NCBI RefSeq assembly: GCF_024105735.1
Contig: NZ_JAAAML010000001.1
Coordinates: forward strand, 1,187,809 to 1,251,808
DNA length: 64,000 nt
Origin: Parahoeflea alexandrii
Lineage (GTDB): Bacteria > Pseudomonadota > Alphaproteobacteria > Rhizobiales > Rhizobiaceae
Reading direction: 5' to 3'
The notes below the pieces were generated by a model that was not told the DNA's origin, made no database searches, and saw only the letters and a program-made list of their open reading frames with translations. This document shows, piece after piece, positions 1-8,804 of the stretch. The number at the start of each line of letters is the position of its first letter. The stretch's first letter is position 1. The translations under genes were made by a program, and so were the position numbers.

Positions 1-1313
1 AGACTGTCGACGCGGATGAAATCCGCCATCGCCTCGACCGACATCCTGGAAGCGAGAAGCTTGGACTTCTCCGGTGTATCGACGCCGTAAAAACACGAAG
101 ACATCGTCGGCGGCGAGGCAATGCGCATGTGCACTTCACGGGCGCCGGCCTCGCGCACGAGCTTGACGATCTTCTGGCTGGTTGTGCCGCGGACGATGGA
201 ATCATCGACCAGAACCACGCGCTTGCCCTCGATCATGTTCCTGTTGGGATTGAGCTTGAGCTTGACCCCCATGTGGCGGATTTCCGAGGACGGCGCGATG
301 AAGGTGCGGCCGACATAGTGATTGCGGATGATCCCGAGCTCAAAGGGCAGGTTGGCCTGCTGGGCAAAGCCGATGGCCGCAGGTGTTCCCGAATCCGGCA
401 CCGGAATGATCACGTCGGCGTCGACCGGGCATTCCTTTGCCAGTTCCTCGCCGATCTTCTTGCGGGCCTCGTAGACATTGCGGTTCTCGATGGTCGAGTC
501 GGGGCGCGCGAAATAGACATATTCGAAGATGCACAGCCGCGGCGGCTGCTTCTCGAAGGGAAAGTGGCTCTCGATTCCCTTGTCGGTAATGACCACAACC
601 TCGCCTGGCTGAACGTCGCGGACGAAGCGGGCGCCGATGATGTCGAGCGCGCAGGTTTCCGACGCCAGGATATAGGCGCCGTCGAGATCGCCGATGCACA
701 GCGGCCGGATGCCGAGCGGATCGCGCGCGCCGATCATCTTCTTCTCGGACAGTCCCACCAGCGAATAGGCGCCCTCGATGCGCGATAGCGCATCGATGAA
801 CTTAGGCACGATCCGGGTTTTCTCGCTGACGGCGATCAGGTGCAGGATGGTTTCCGTGTCCGAGGTCGACGAGAAGATCGAGCCGCGCTGCTGCAATTCG
901 CGTTGCACGGTGAGCGCGTTGGTGATGTTGCCATTGTGGGCGATGGCGAAACCGCCGCCGGCAAATTCCGCGAAAAAGGGCTGCACGTTGCGCAGGCCTT
1001 CGCCGCCGGTGGTCGAGTAGCGGGTGTGGCCGATGGCGCGGTCGCCGGGCAGACGGTCCATGACAGAGCGCTTGGTGAAGGTGTCACCGATCAGGCCGAC
1101 ATGACGTTCAACGGAAAACTGCTTGCCGTCAAAAGCGACAATCCCTGCGGCTTCCTGGCCGCGGTGCTGAAGCGCGTGCAGTCCGAGTGTGACCACGGCG
1201 GCAGCTTCGGGCTTGCCGAAAATGCCGAACACACCACACTCGTCATGAAAGCAATCTGCTTCGTTGTCGTCCGGTTTCAAGCCATTGTCTGTCATCGGCG
1301 TCGAACCCTTCAT
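1..1313 (-). CDS. purF: Amidophosphoribosyltransferase (C-terminus beyond left edge)
   Basis: First committed step of purine synthesis: transfers glutamine amide nitrogen to PRPP, giving phosphoribosylamine, in the cytoplasm. My translation of the minus strand gives about 437 residues with no stop before the window edge, so the C-terminus is missing. The N-terminal class II glutaminase domain carries the catalytic cysteine in HDECGVFGIFG and the GHTRYSTTG segment. The phosphoribosyltransferase half carries a PRPP loop, VVLVDDSIVRGTTS. The ATG at 1313 has GGAGG six bases upstream; an in-frame ATG at 1295 is a less likely start. The next gene upstream on this strand is cvpA, which is also paired with purF in enterobacteria. 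Function is certain; only the start is slightly open. Confidence 0.95.
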   Translation of the reverse strand, partial: MKGSTPMTDNGLKPDDNEADCFHDECGVFGIFGKPEAAAVVTLGLHALQHRGQEAAGIVAFDGKQFSVERHVGLIGDTFTKRSVMDRLPGDRAIGHTRYSTTGGEGLRNVQPFFAEFAGGGFAIAHNGNITNALTVQRELQQRGSIFSSTSDTETILHLIAVSEKTRIVPKFIDALSRIEGAYSLVGLSEKKMIGARDPLGIRPLCIGDLDGAYILASETCALDIIGARFVRDVQPGEVVVITDKGIESHFPFEKQPPRLCIFEYVYFARPDSTIENRNVYEARKKIGEELAKECPVDADVIIPVPDSGTPAAIGFAQQANLPFELGIIRNHYVGRTFIAPSSEIRHMGVKLKLNPNRNMIEGKRVVLVDDSIVRGTTSQKIVKLVREAGAREVHMRIASPPTMSSCFYGVDTPEKSKLLASRMSVEAMADFIRVDS

Positions 1314-1347
1314 ATAGATCCTCCGGACTGATCCCGGAAGGAATTTG

Positions 1348-1905
1348 TCATCCGCTGGTGGCGGGTGCTGCCTCGGATCCAGGCTCTCCGGAGCCGCCGC
1401 GCAGGCGCTCCAGAATCGTTGCATCGGCGTCATCGGGCAGCATGTTGACCAGCTTCGCGCCGAGCGAATCCAGCATCGGCTTGGATTTTGCGGTGACCAC
1501 CCACTCCGGCTGCTTCGGCGTGGGCACCAGCCAGTTGAAGAACAGCATGGCCACGACGACCAGCAGGATGCCGCGGGCCGCGCCGAAGACGAAGCCGAGG
1601 GTCCGGTCGAGCGCGCCGATGCGGCTGTCGATGATGAAGTCCGCGATCCGCATGGTGATGTAGGATACCACGATCAGCGCGATCAGGAACACCACTGCGG
1701 CTGAGCCGATCATGGCGATCTTGTCGGAGGCGGTGTATTTCAGCGCCAGCGGGGTGAGCAGCGGGTAGAGAAAATAGGCTGCCGCGGCCGCAGCGATCCA
1801 GGATGCGACGGCCAACACCTCGCGCGAAAATCCCCGGACCATGGCAAGCACCGCCGAAAACAGGGTGATACCAAGCAGGATGCCGTCAAGAAGGGTTATA
1901 GGCAT
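1348..1905 (-). CDS. cvpA: CvpA family inner-membrane protein
   Basis: Small inner-membrane protein of 185 residues in the CvpA (colicin V production) family. Four hydrophobic segments are visible at roughly residues 8-25, 30-50, 63-85 and 105-125, followed by a polar C-terminal tail. The family is linked to envelope homeostasis and colicin V export, but its biochemical activity is unknown. It lies 34 bases upstream of purF on the same strand, the conserved cvpA-purF arrangement, so co-transcription is likely. It starts at an ATG with the typical family opening MPITLLDG. Confidence 0.9.
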   Translation of the reverse strand: MPITLLDGILLGITLFSAVLAMVRGFSREVLAVASWIAAAAAAYFLYPLLTPLALKYTASDKIAMIGSAAVVFLIALIVVSYITMRIADFIIDSRIGALDRTLGFVFGAARGILLVVVAMLFFNWLVPTPKQPEWVVTAKSKPMLDSLGAKLVNMLPDDADATILERLRGGSGEPGSEAAPATSG

Positions 1906-1966
1906 GAAATCGCGTTCCGTTCAGGCTCTGCCCATCCCTGCCAATCGGCGTCCGGATAGGCTGCAT

Positions 1967-3376
1967 TCAGTTTTCGTCCCCGTCACTCCCGGCCAGAAGG
2001 GCACCCTTGGATCCGGCAATGCGCGCAACCAGATCCGCCAGCGTTTCCATCTGGGCCAGGCCCGCGCCCGATTTGGACGGCAGATCGGCTGATCCCGACG
2101 GCAAGACCGCGTTGGCAAAGCCCAGTTTTTCGGCCTCCTTCAGCCGCAAACCTGTTTGCGCCACCGGCCGGATGGCCCCCGACAGGCTGACTTCGCCGAA
2201 ATAGACGCAATCGGCGGGAAGGGCAAGCCCGGCGAGAGAGGAAACCAGCGCTGCAGCCACAGCCAAATCGGCCGCCGGTTCTGCAATGCGGTAGCCGCCG
2301 GCAATGTTGAGGTAGACATCGTGGCTTCCGAGCCGCACCCCGCAATGGGCTTCAAGCACCGCGAGGATCATCGACAGCCGCGCCGAATCCCAGCCTATCA
2401 CCGCACGGCGCGGGGTGCCCAGGCTCGAGGGGGCGACCAGCGCCTGAACCTCGACCAGCACCGGCCTGGTGCCCTCGATGCCGGCAAACACCGCGGCCCC
2501 CGGGGCCTTGGCATTGCGTTCTCCGAGGAACAGCTCGGACGGATTGGCGACCTCGCGCAGGCCCTTGTCGGACATTTCGAAGACGCCGATCTCGTCGGTG
2601 GCGCCGAAGCGATTCTTCACGGTTCTGAGAATCCGGTAGTGATGACCGCGGTCGCCTTCGAAATAGAGCACCGCGTCGACCATGTGCTCGACCACGCGGG
2701 GTCCGGCGATCTGCCCGTCCTTGGTGACGTGGCCGACCAGCACCATGGCGGCCCCGGTCTGCTTGGCATAGCGTACCATCGCATGCACGCCGGTACGCAC
2801 CTGGGTGACGGTGCCGGGTGCTGAGCCAGCGAGGTCGCTCCACAGGGTCTGGATCGAATCAATGATGACGAAATCCGGGCGCTTGCCCTCGGCCAGCGTG
2901 GCCAGGATGTCCTCGACATTGGTTTCAGCCGCCAGAAGCACGCCCGAATCCGCTGCGCCCAGGCGTTGGGCCCGCAATCGCACCTGGGCGACGGCTTCCT
3001 CGCCCGAGACATAGATCACGCGGTGGCCCTGTCGTGCCAGTGCTGCCGCGGCCTGCATCAGCAGCGTCGACTTGCCGATGCCCGGATCGCCGCCGACGAG
3101 AACCGCCGATCCGCGGACAAAACCGCCGCCGGTAACGCGGTCGAGTTCGCTCACCCTGGTCGAAATGCGCGGCGCTTCCTCGATCTCGCCGGCCAGGCTG
3201 GCGAGCGCCACCGGCCGGCCCTTGCGGGCTGCCGTGCCGGGGCCGCCACCGATGCCGCCGGTCGGGTCGTCCTCAACAATGGTGTTCCATTCGCCGCAGC
3301 CGTCACACTTGCCCGCCCAGCGGGAATGGACTGTGCCGCAGGACTGGCAGACGAATTGAACGCGGGTCTTGGCCAA
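1967..3376 (-). CDS. radA: DNA repair protein RadA
   Basis: RecA-like ATPase that processes recombination intermediates and drives branch migration. At 469 residues it is full length. In order: an N-terminal four-cysteine zinc finger (CQSCG and CDGCG around residues 10-30), a Walker A motif GGDPGIGKST near residue 95, the RadA-specific KNRFG motif near residue 255, and a C-terminal Lon-protease-like domain. It lies between alr and cvpA on the same strand, the usual rhizobial order. Confidence 0.96.
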   Translation of the reverse strand: MAKTRVQFVCQSCGTVHSRWAGKCDGCGEWNTIVEDDPTGGIGGGPGTAARKGRPVALASLAGEIEEAPRISTRVSELDRVTGGGFVRGSAVLVGGDPGIGKSTLLMQAAAALARQGHRVIYVSGEEAVAQVRLRAQRLGAADSGVLLAAETNVEDILATLAEGKRPDFVIIDSIQTLWSDLAGSAPGTVTQVRTGVHAMVRYAKQTGAAMVLVGHVTKDGQIAGPRVVEHMVDAVLYFEGDRGHHYRILRTVKNRFGATDEIGVFEMSDKGLREVANPSELFLGERNAKAPGAAVFAGIEGTRPVLVEVQALVAPSSLGTPRRAVIGWDSARLSMILAVLEAHCGVRLGSHDVYLNIAGGYRIAEPAADLAVAAALVSSLAGLALPADCVYFGEVSLSGAIRPVAQTGLRLKEAEKLGFANAVLPSGSADLPSKSGAGLAQMETLADLVARIAGSKGALLAGSDGDEN

Positions 3377-3531
3377 GGGTCGGATACCTCTCTGTTTTAG
3401 CCGGTTTGTCAGGAAGCGGGTGTTTTGTCCACTGTTTGTTCTATTTATTCGAGCGATTCACGCAACAATTCGGATGTCATCTCAGTTCGCCGGGCCTTGG
3501 CACTGGAGCTTGCCCGCGTCTCTCTCGTGCG

Positions 3532-4665
3532 TCAGTCGCGATGCTTGCGCGTGTAGCGGCTTCCGAGGCTGGTCAGCAGTTCGTAACTGACGGTTCCGGC
3601 GGCGGTCGCTGCGTCCTGCAGCGTGATGGTGGGGCCCATGAGCTCTATCCAGTCACCGGCGTTGACGGCGCCTTCGGGCATATCGGTCACATCGAACATG
3701 GTCAGGTCCATGGTGATCTTGCCGATCACCGGGACGCGGGAGCCATCAAAAGCACCAAATGCGCCCTGGGCGACGGCGGAACGGAGCGGCACGCCGGCCC
3801 CGGACGCCGAGCGGTGAAACCCGTCGGCATAGCCCACGCCACAGACCGCGATGCGGCTGTCTCGGGCGAGCGTATGGGCGGCGCCATAGCTGACAGTCTC
3901 ACCGGCCTTTGCCTGCCTCACCATCAGAATTCGTGCTTCCGCCATGACAACCGGGCGCATCGGTGTCAAAGCGCCGGTGCCTGCTTCGCCGCCATAAAGC
4001 GCGATGCCAGGCCGGGTGAGGTCGTGATGGGCGCCGGGGCCAAGGTGGATACCCGCGGAATTGGCGAGGCTCATTTCCGCTGCCGGAAAGCAGTCGCGCA
4101 GCCCCGAGAACATTTGCATCTGGCGGGCATTGAGCGGATGCGCGGGTTCGTCGGCGCAGGCGAAATGGCTCATCACCAGGCAGGGGGCGGCAGCGCTGCT
4201 TTCGGAATGGCGCACTGCCTGTTCCGGCGTCAGCCCGAGGCGGTTCATGCCGGTGTCGATGTGCAGCGCATAGGGCCGGCCGTCGGCATTGCCGCACCAG
4301 AAGGCGGCCTGTTCCGGCGAGTTGATCACCGGTATCAGGTCGTGCGCCAGGGTGTGTGCGAAAGAGCCTTCGAAAACGCCGTTCAGAACATGAATTTTTG
4401 CATCCGGCAGCAGCGGCCGCAGCCGCGCGCCCTCGTTGGCATCGGCAACGAAAAAATCCCGGCAGCCCTCGCGCGCCAGTCTTGGCGCTGCATGACCGGC
4501 GCCGGTGCCATAGGCGTCGGCCTTGACGGCGGCGCCGCAACGGGCGTTGCCCGACAGCTTGCGCATGGTCCGCCAGTTTTCCGCCAGCGCCCCCAGATCC
4601 ACAGCCATCCGCACCGTGGCGGGGGAGGTGGGACCATGGTCCTGCGTGGTCGGGATTGACGCCAA
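3532..4665 (-). CDS. alr: Alanine racemase
   Basis: PLP enzyme that interconverts L- and D-alanine to supply D-alanine for peptidoglycan. The 377-residue protein has the PLP lysine in AAVKADAYGTGAG (about residue 48) and the catalytic tyrosine region SYGAAHTLARDSRIAV in the C-terminal beta domain. Length matches the family. It starts only nine bases after the dnaB stop, on the same strand, so the two are probably co-transcribed. Whether a second, catabolic alanine racemase (dadX) exists cannot be judged from this window. Confidence 0.95.
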   Translation of the reverse strand: MASIPTTQDHGPTSPATVRMAVDLGALAENWRTMRKLSGNARCGAAVKADAYGTGAGHAAPRLAREGCRDFFVADANEGARLRPLLPDAKIHVLNGVFEGSFAHTLAHDLIPVINSPEQAAFWCGNADGRPYALHIDTGMNRLGLTPEQAVRHSESSAAAPCLVMSHFACADEPAHPLNARQMQMFSGLRDCFPAAEMSLANSAGIHLGPGAHHDLTRPGIALYGGEAGTGALTPMRPVVMAEARILMVRQAKAGETVSYGAAHTLARDSRIAVCGVGYADGFHRSASGAGVPLRSAVAQGAFGAFDGSRVPVIGKITMDLTMFDVTDMPEGAVNAGDWIELMGPTITLQDAATAAGTVSYELLTSLGSRYTRKHRD

Positions 4666-4674
4666 GACCTTGGC

Positions 4675-6207
4675 CTATTCGTCGTGGATGAACTGGGCGT
4701 AGGAATTGTCGGCCAGGTCGGCAAAGCGGGTGAACTCGGCCTGGAAGCCCAGCTGCACAGTGCCGGTCGGGCCGTGGCGCTGCTTGGCGATGATGACGTC
4801 GGCGGTGCCCTTGACCTTCATCATCTTTTCTTCCCAGGCGAGGTATTCCGGTGTCTTGATGTCGGCAACGACCTCGTCCTGGCTCCGGCGCGGCTCGCTG
4901 TTCTTGGTGTAATATTCCTCGCGATAAACGAACAGCACGACGTCGGCGTCCTGCTCGATCGAGCCCGATTCGCGCAAGTCAGAGAGCTGCGGCCGCTTGT
5001 CCTCGCGGTTTTCCACCTGACGCGACAGCTGGGACAGGGCGATGATCGGAACGTTCAGCTCCTTGCCAAGCGCTTTCAGGCCGGTGGTGATCTGGGTGAT
5101 TTCCTGCACGCGGTTGTCGGAGGATTTGCCCGATCCGGTCATCAGCTGGATGTAGTCGATGACCAGAACATCGAGGCCGCGCTGGCGCTTGAGTCGTCGG
5201 GCACGGGCCGAAAGCTGGGCGATGGAGATACCACCGGTCTGGTCGATGTAGAGCGGGATCTTCTGCATCATCTGCGAGCAACCGACGAGCTTCTCGAAAT
5301 CGGCTTCCGAGATCTCGCCGCGGCGGATCTTCGAAGACGAGATCTCGGTCTGTTCGGAAATGATACGGGTGGCGAGCTGTTCGGACGACATTTCAAGCGA
5401 GTAGAAGCCGACGACGCCGCCGTTCTTGGCCTTCATCGAGCCGTCGGCCTGGACTTCTCCTTCATAGGCCTGGGCGATATTGAAGGCGATGTTGGTGGCG
5501 AGCGAGGTCTTGCCCATGCCCGGACGCCCGGCCAGCACGATCAGGTCGGAATGCTGCAGGCCGCCCATGCGGGCGTCGAGCGAGGAGATGCCGGTCGAGA
5601 TGCCCGACAGGCCGCCATCACGCTGGTAGGCAGCACCCGCCATGTCGATGGCGAGCGACACTGCGTCGCTGAACGACTGGAAGCCGCCGTCGTAGCGGCC
5701 GGTTTCGGCGAGCTCGAACAGGCGGCGTTCGGCGTCCTCGATCTGGGTCGAGGGCGGCATGTCGAGCGGCGCGTCGAAGGCGATGTTGACCATGTCCTCG
5801 CCGATCGAGATCAGCGAGCGGCGAAGCGCCAGGTCGTAGATGGCGCGACCGTAGTCCTCGGCATTGATGATGGTCACGGCTTCGGTGGCCAGACGGGCGA
5901 GGTACTGTGCCACGGTCATGTCGCCGACCCTGGCGTCGGCGGGCAGGAAGGTTTTGATGGTCACCGGGTTGGCGGTCTTGCCCATGCGCACGATGTCGCC
6001 GCCGACCTCGTAGATCTTGCGATGCAGCGGTTCCTGGAAGTGTTCGGGCTTGAGGAAGTCCGACACACGGTAAAAGGCGTCGTTGTTGACCAGGATAGCG
6101 CCCAGAAGCGCCTGTTCCGCCTCGATGTTGGACGGAGCCTCACGAAACAGCGGGCTTTTTTCCGTGCGGGCCGGAATCGGCTCTATCTTGCGGGCTGCGT
6201 CATTCAT
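4675..6207 (-). CDS. dnaB: Replicative DNA helicase DnaB
   Basis: Hexameric helicase that unwinds DNA 5'-3' at the replication fork and recruits primase. The 510-residue protein has the N-terminal DnaB domain (PSNIEAEQALLGAIL near residue 27), the RecA-like core with Walker A AGRPGMGKTS, Walker B VLVIDYIQLM, and the arginine-finger region near EDKRPQLSDLRESGSIEQDA. I chose the ATG at 6207 (MNDAARKI). The longer open frame begins with TTG at 6249 and has no ribosome site. No intein is visible. Confidence 0.96.
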   Translation of the reverse strand: MNDAARKIEPIPARTEKSPLFREAPSNIEAEQALLGAILVNNDAFYRVSDFLKPEHFQEPLHRKIYEVGGDIVRMGKTANPVTIKTFLPADARVGDMTVAQYLARLATEAVTIINAEDYGRAIYDLALRRSLISIGEDMVNIAFDAPLDMPPSTQIEDAERRLFELAETGRYDGGFQSFSDAVSLAIDMAGAAYQRDGGLSGISTGISSLDARMGGLQHSDLIVLAGRPGMGKTSLATNIAFNIAQAYEGEVQADGSMKAKNGGVVGFYSLEMSSEQLATRIISEQTEISSSKIRRGEISEADFEKLVGCSQMMQKIPLYIDQTGGISIAQLSARARRLKRQRGLDVLVIDYIQLMTGSGKSSDNRVQEITQITTGLKALGKELNVPIIALSQLSRQVENREDKRPQLSDLRESGSIEQDADVVLFVYREEYYTKNSEPRRSQDEVVADIKTPEYLAWEEKMMKVKGTADVIIAKQRHGPTGTVQLGFQAEFTRFADLADNSYAQFIHDE

Positions 6208-6429
6208 TGTCTGGGCGGTCCTGAACTTGATGCGGGCGGTGGCTTGCAATAGCGATTTTGGTTGGCCATGTCAGCGCATGGCCAGCCCAAATCAGAAGCG
6301 AATCGCCGAAGCTTCAATGTTGTGCACGTTGTCCACACTTGTCCACAGCGTTGGCCATGCAAAGTGCCGGCGCAAGTTGAAATGCGCCGGAGACGGGTTG
6401 TGCCGGGAACCGAATCGGAAGTGAGCCGC

Positions 6430-6981
6430 TCACCGGGCGGCGAGATAGCCTGCACAGTCGACGACCGTCGCATAGCTGCCCGAGAGGCCGCTCATGAAGG
6501 CGGCATGAACCTGTGCGGCCGGAACGGCCACGCCGCCGAATTCAGTATCGCGCGCCGCGCAGGCGTCGTGAACAACGGTTACCTTGTAGCCGAGATCGGC
6601 TGCGGCGCGGGTGGTGGCATCGATGCACATCTGGCTCATGGCGCCGACAATGACCAGATTGGAAATGCCGCGTGAGCCGAGCGTATCGTGGAGGCGGGTG
6701 TTGAGAAAGCTGTTGGGCTTGTGCTTGAGAATCACGTCCTCGCCCGCCTGCGGCGCCACTTTCGGATGGATTTCGGCGCCTTCGCTGCCGGGACGGAAGA
6801 AGGGCGCGGTATCCGAGGGGATCTCGTGGTGGATGTGAACGATCATGTCGCCGGTGGTGCGGGCATGGGCGAGAACCTTGGCCGCGTTGTCGCTGGCCTG
6901 GTCCATCTTGCTCAGCGTCCAGCGGCCGCCATCGAAATAGTCTTTCTGAATGTCGACGAGGATCAGGGCGGTATCAGTCAT
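6430..6981 (-). CDS. Isochorismatase-family cysteine hydrolase
   Basis: Cytoplasmic hydrolase of the isochorismatase/nicotinamidase fold, 183 residues. The catalytic Asp sits in LILVDIQKDYFDGG (D9), a Lys in ILKHKPNSF, and the nucleophilic Cys in the GAMSQMCIDATTRAA segment, with the preceding cis-peptide region. The substrate cannot be told from sequence; such proteins cleave nicotinamide, isochorismate, ureido acids or peroxyureidoacrylate. It is divergent from a GlxA-type AraC regulator whose start is 95 bases away. That pairing is common and suggests the regulator controls it. Confidence 0.88.
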   Translation of the reverse strand: MTDTALILVDIQKDYFDGGRWTLSKMDQASDNAAKVLAHARTTGDMIVHIHHEIPSDTAPFFRPGSEGAEIHPKVAPQAGEDVILKHKPNSFLNTRLHDTLGSRGISNLVIVGAMSQMCIDATTRAAADLGYKVTVVHDACAARDTEFGGVAVPAAQVHAAFMSGLSGSYATVVDCAGYLAAR

Positions 6982-7075
6982 CTTGGCTCTCCTTGCTTTG
7001 GTGGATCTGATTTACAGGTGATGGCGGTCCGGTTAAATTGGCGGATATGACAAAGATCATGCGGAATTCGCCACA

Positions 7076-8014
7076 ATGACATTGCCCGGAAAATCACTTG
7101 CCATTGTCGCCTACCAGGGAGTCCAGGAAGCAGCCGTGCTCGGGCTTGCCGATCTGCTTGATGCGGCGAACCTGATCAGCAGGCGGCGCAATGGTGTCGT
7201 GGTTGATGTTCACACGATCAGGCCGAATGAATGGACACAAACAGCGGCTCCCTATGATGCGATCATCCTGCCGCCCAACCGCAGCGGTGCCCGGGGCGCG
7301 GAGGATGTTGAGCTGCACGCCTGGATAAGGCAACAGCACAGGGCAGGGACGCTGACGGCGTCGGTGTGTGCCGGGCTTTTCTGGCTCGGTCATGCCGGAC
7401 TGCTCGCCTCGCGCCCGGTGACAACACACTGGGGGCTGGAGGAGGAGGTCCGGTCGACCTTCCCGGATGCGGACCTGCAGCCCGAGCATCTGCTGATCGA
7501 TGACAATGATATTGTCACCGCCGGCGGCATGATGGCCTGGGTCGATCTCGGGCTGTTCTTCGTCGAACGCTGGCAGGGGGTTGATGTGCTGACGGCGACC
7601 GCGCGGCACCTGCTGGTTGATCCGGGAAAGCGCGAGCAGCGCAATTATCGCAGTTTCCGGCCCAACCTCAATCATGGTGACGAGACGATTCTGACGCTGC
7701 AGCTGTGGATGGAAGGCCATGTGCGGGATGATTTGAGTGCCGATGCGTTGAGCAAGCGCAGCAGGCTGTCCGGGCGGACCTTTCTGCGCCGCTTCAAGGC
7801 CGCGACGGGAAAAAGCCCGAATGCCTATGTTCAGGCGCTCAGGGTCGAAAAAGCCCGCGGACTGCTCGAGCGGACCCGGGACACGGTGAGCGCGGTGAGC
7901 TGGGCGGTGGGGTATCAGGATGTCTCAGCCTTCGGCCGGGTGTTCCGGTCGGTGACCGGGCTGAGCGCTGTCGACTACCGTCAGCGGTTCAGTGTTCTGG
8001 ACGTGCGGGCTTAG
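7076..8014 (+). CDS. GlxA-family AraC-type transcriptional regulator
   Basis: Two-domain regulator of 312 residues. The N-terminal half is a DJ-1/PfpI (class I glutamine amidotransferase-like) sensor, with SVCAGLFWLGHAGLL holding the nucleophile-elbow cysteine. The C-terminal hundred residues form an AraC double helix-turn-helix (LSKRSRLSGRTFLRRFKAAT, then AVSWAVGYQDVSAFGRVFRS). Such proteins usually sense small metabolites and activate a neighbouring gene. The divergent isochorismatase-like hydrolase is the obvious target. The ATG at 7076 directly follows the shared promoter region. Confidence 0.9.
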   Translation: MTLPGKSLAIVAYQGVQEAAVLGLADLLDAANLISRRRNGVVVDVHTIRPNEWTQTAAPYDAIILPPNRSGARGAEDVELHAWIRQQHRAGTLTASVCAGLFWLGHAGLLASRPVTTHWGLEEEVRSTFPDADLQPEHLLIDDNDIVTAGGMMAWVDLGLFFVERWQGVDVLTATARHLLVDPGKREQRNYRSFRPNLNHGDETILTLQLWMEGHVRDDLSADALSKRSRLSGRTFLRRFKAATGKSPNAYVQALRVEKARGLLERTRDTVSAVSWAVGYQDVSAFGRVFRSVTGLSAVDYRQRFSVLDVRA

Positions 8015-8069
8015 GCGCTTAACCGATCACCTGATCGGCCGCTCGGCTCGCGGTGTCCGCACTCCGCTG

Positions 8070-8579
8070 CTATTGCCGGGTGCTGCAGGGTGCCTGACCC
8101 TGGGCAAGTCCGGGTGAGAGCGGATTGTCGATCGGCAGCAGCATCTCGCTTTCAAAGGCGATGTGGCGGCGCATGGCTTCGAAGAAGCCGCGCAGCATGT
8201 AGCCGATCGCCTCGATGTTGACGTCGGGATTGCCGGTGCCGAGCGCGTTGAGCGCCTCGGTCAGTTCCTCGGCGAAACACTCGTCCTCGCAATGCTCGAA
8301 GCGCAGCCGGTTGAGCGTCGTCTCGATCTTGTCGTCGGCGCCATGCTGCGCCGCGATGAGCGGGAACACCACATCTTCTTCCAGGCGGTGGACGCCCTTG
8401 ATCATCGGGCCGAGGGCGCGGGCGGCATACATGCATTTCTGACGGTTGATGCCGTCCGGAAGGGAGTCGGCGATTTCCTCAAGCCGGTCGCATAGCAGCA
8501 ACTGATCCTTGTGTGCCTTTCGCAAGGCAGCGATCGGATCTTCGCCATGCGCCAGTCTGATTGTGGCGATGTCTGTCAT
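8070..8579 (-). CDS. Hemerythrin-like HHE-domain protein
   Basis: A 169-residue helical protein with histidines and acidic residues spaced as in hemerythrin HHE domains: RKAHKDQ near residue 24, GVHRLEEDVVFP in the middle, RFEHCEDE, and RRHIAFESEMLLP near the end. Family members bind O2, NO or iron at a diiron site. It is divergent from ccoNOQP, and an FNR/FixK-type box (8668-8681) lies between them, so low-oxygen or nitrosative induction is plausible. I prefer the ATG at 8579 over the TTG seven codons upstream. Confidence 0.85.
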   Translation of the reverse strand: MTDIATIRLAHGEDPIAALRKAHKDQLLLCDRLEEIADSLPDGINRQKCMYAARALGPMIKGVHRLEEDVVFPLIAAQHGADDKIETTLNRLRFEHCEDECFAEELTEALNALGTGNPDVNIEAIGYMLRGFFEAMRRHIAFESEMLLPIDNPLSPGLAQGQAPCSTRQ

Positions 8580-8667
8580 GACTTTCTCATCCCAGTCCAA
8601 GAGCGATCTTGTTGTTCAGTCCGTCTCCCTCATTACCGGAAGGTAGGGTCGGATTCGGCGGGCGTCC

Positions 8668-8681
8668 TTGACTTGGATCAA
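8668..8681. promoter_or_regulatory. FNR/FixK box between hemerythrin and ccoN
   Basis: TTGACTTGGATCAA matches the FNR/FixK consensus TTGAT-N4-ATCAA at nine of ten specified positions. It is centred 130 bases before ccoN and 95 bases before the hemerythrin start. ccoNOQP operons of alphaproteobacteria are classic FixK/FnrL targets, so oxygen-limited activation of ccoN is likely. The shared position makes control of the hemerythrin gene possible. Confidence 0.8.
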
Positions 8682-8804
8682 TGCGCTGCGGCGGGCGGTC
8701 TGCGAATTGTGCGACAGTCCGGTGAAGTTTCGCAGCTTGTCTAAAGGGGGCAGGCAGCGCGGTTTTCTCCGGCTTTATTCCGATACCCCTGGGGGATACC
8801 AACC

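Noticed and set aside
4684-6252. A 522-codon plus-strand frame opposite dnaB
   Set aside because: It mirrors the dnaB gene exactly and has no family motif, so it is a codon-bias shadow.
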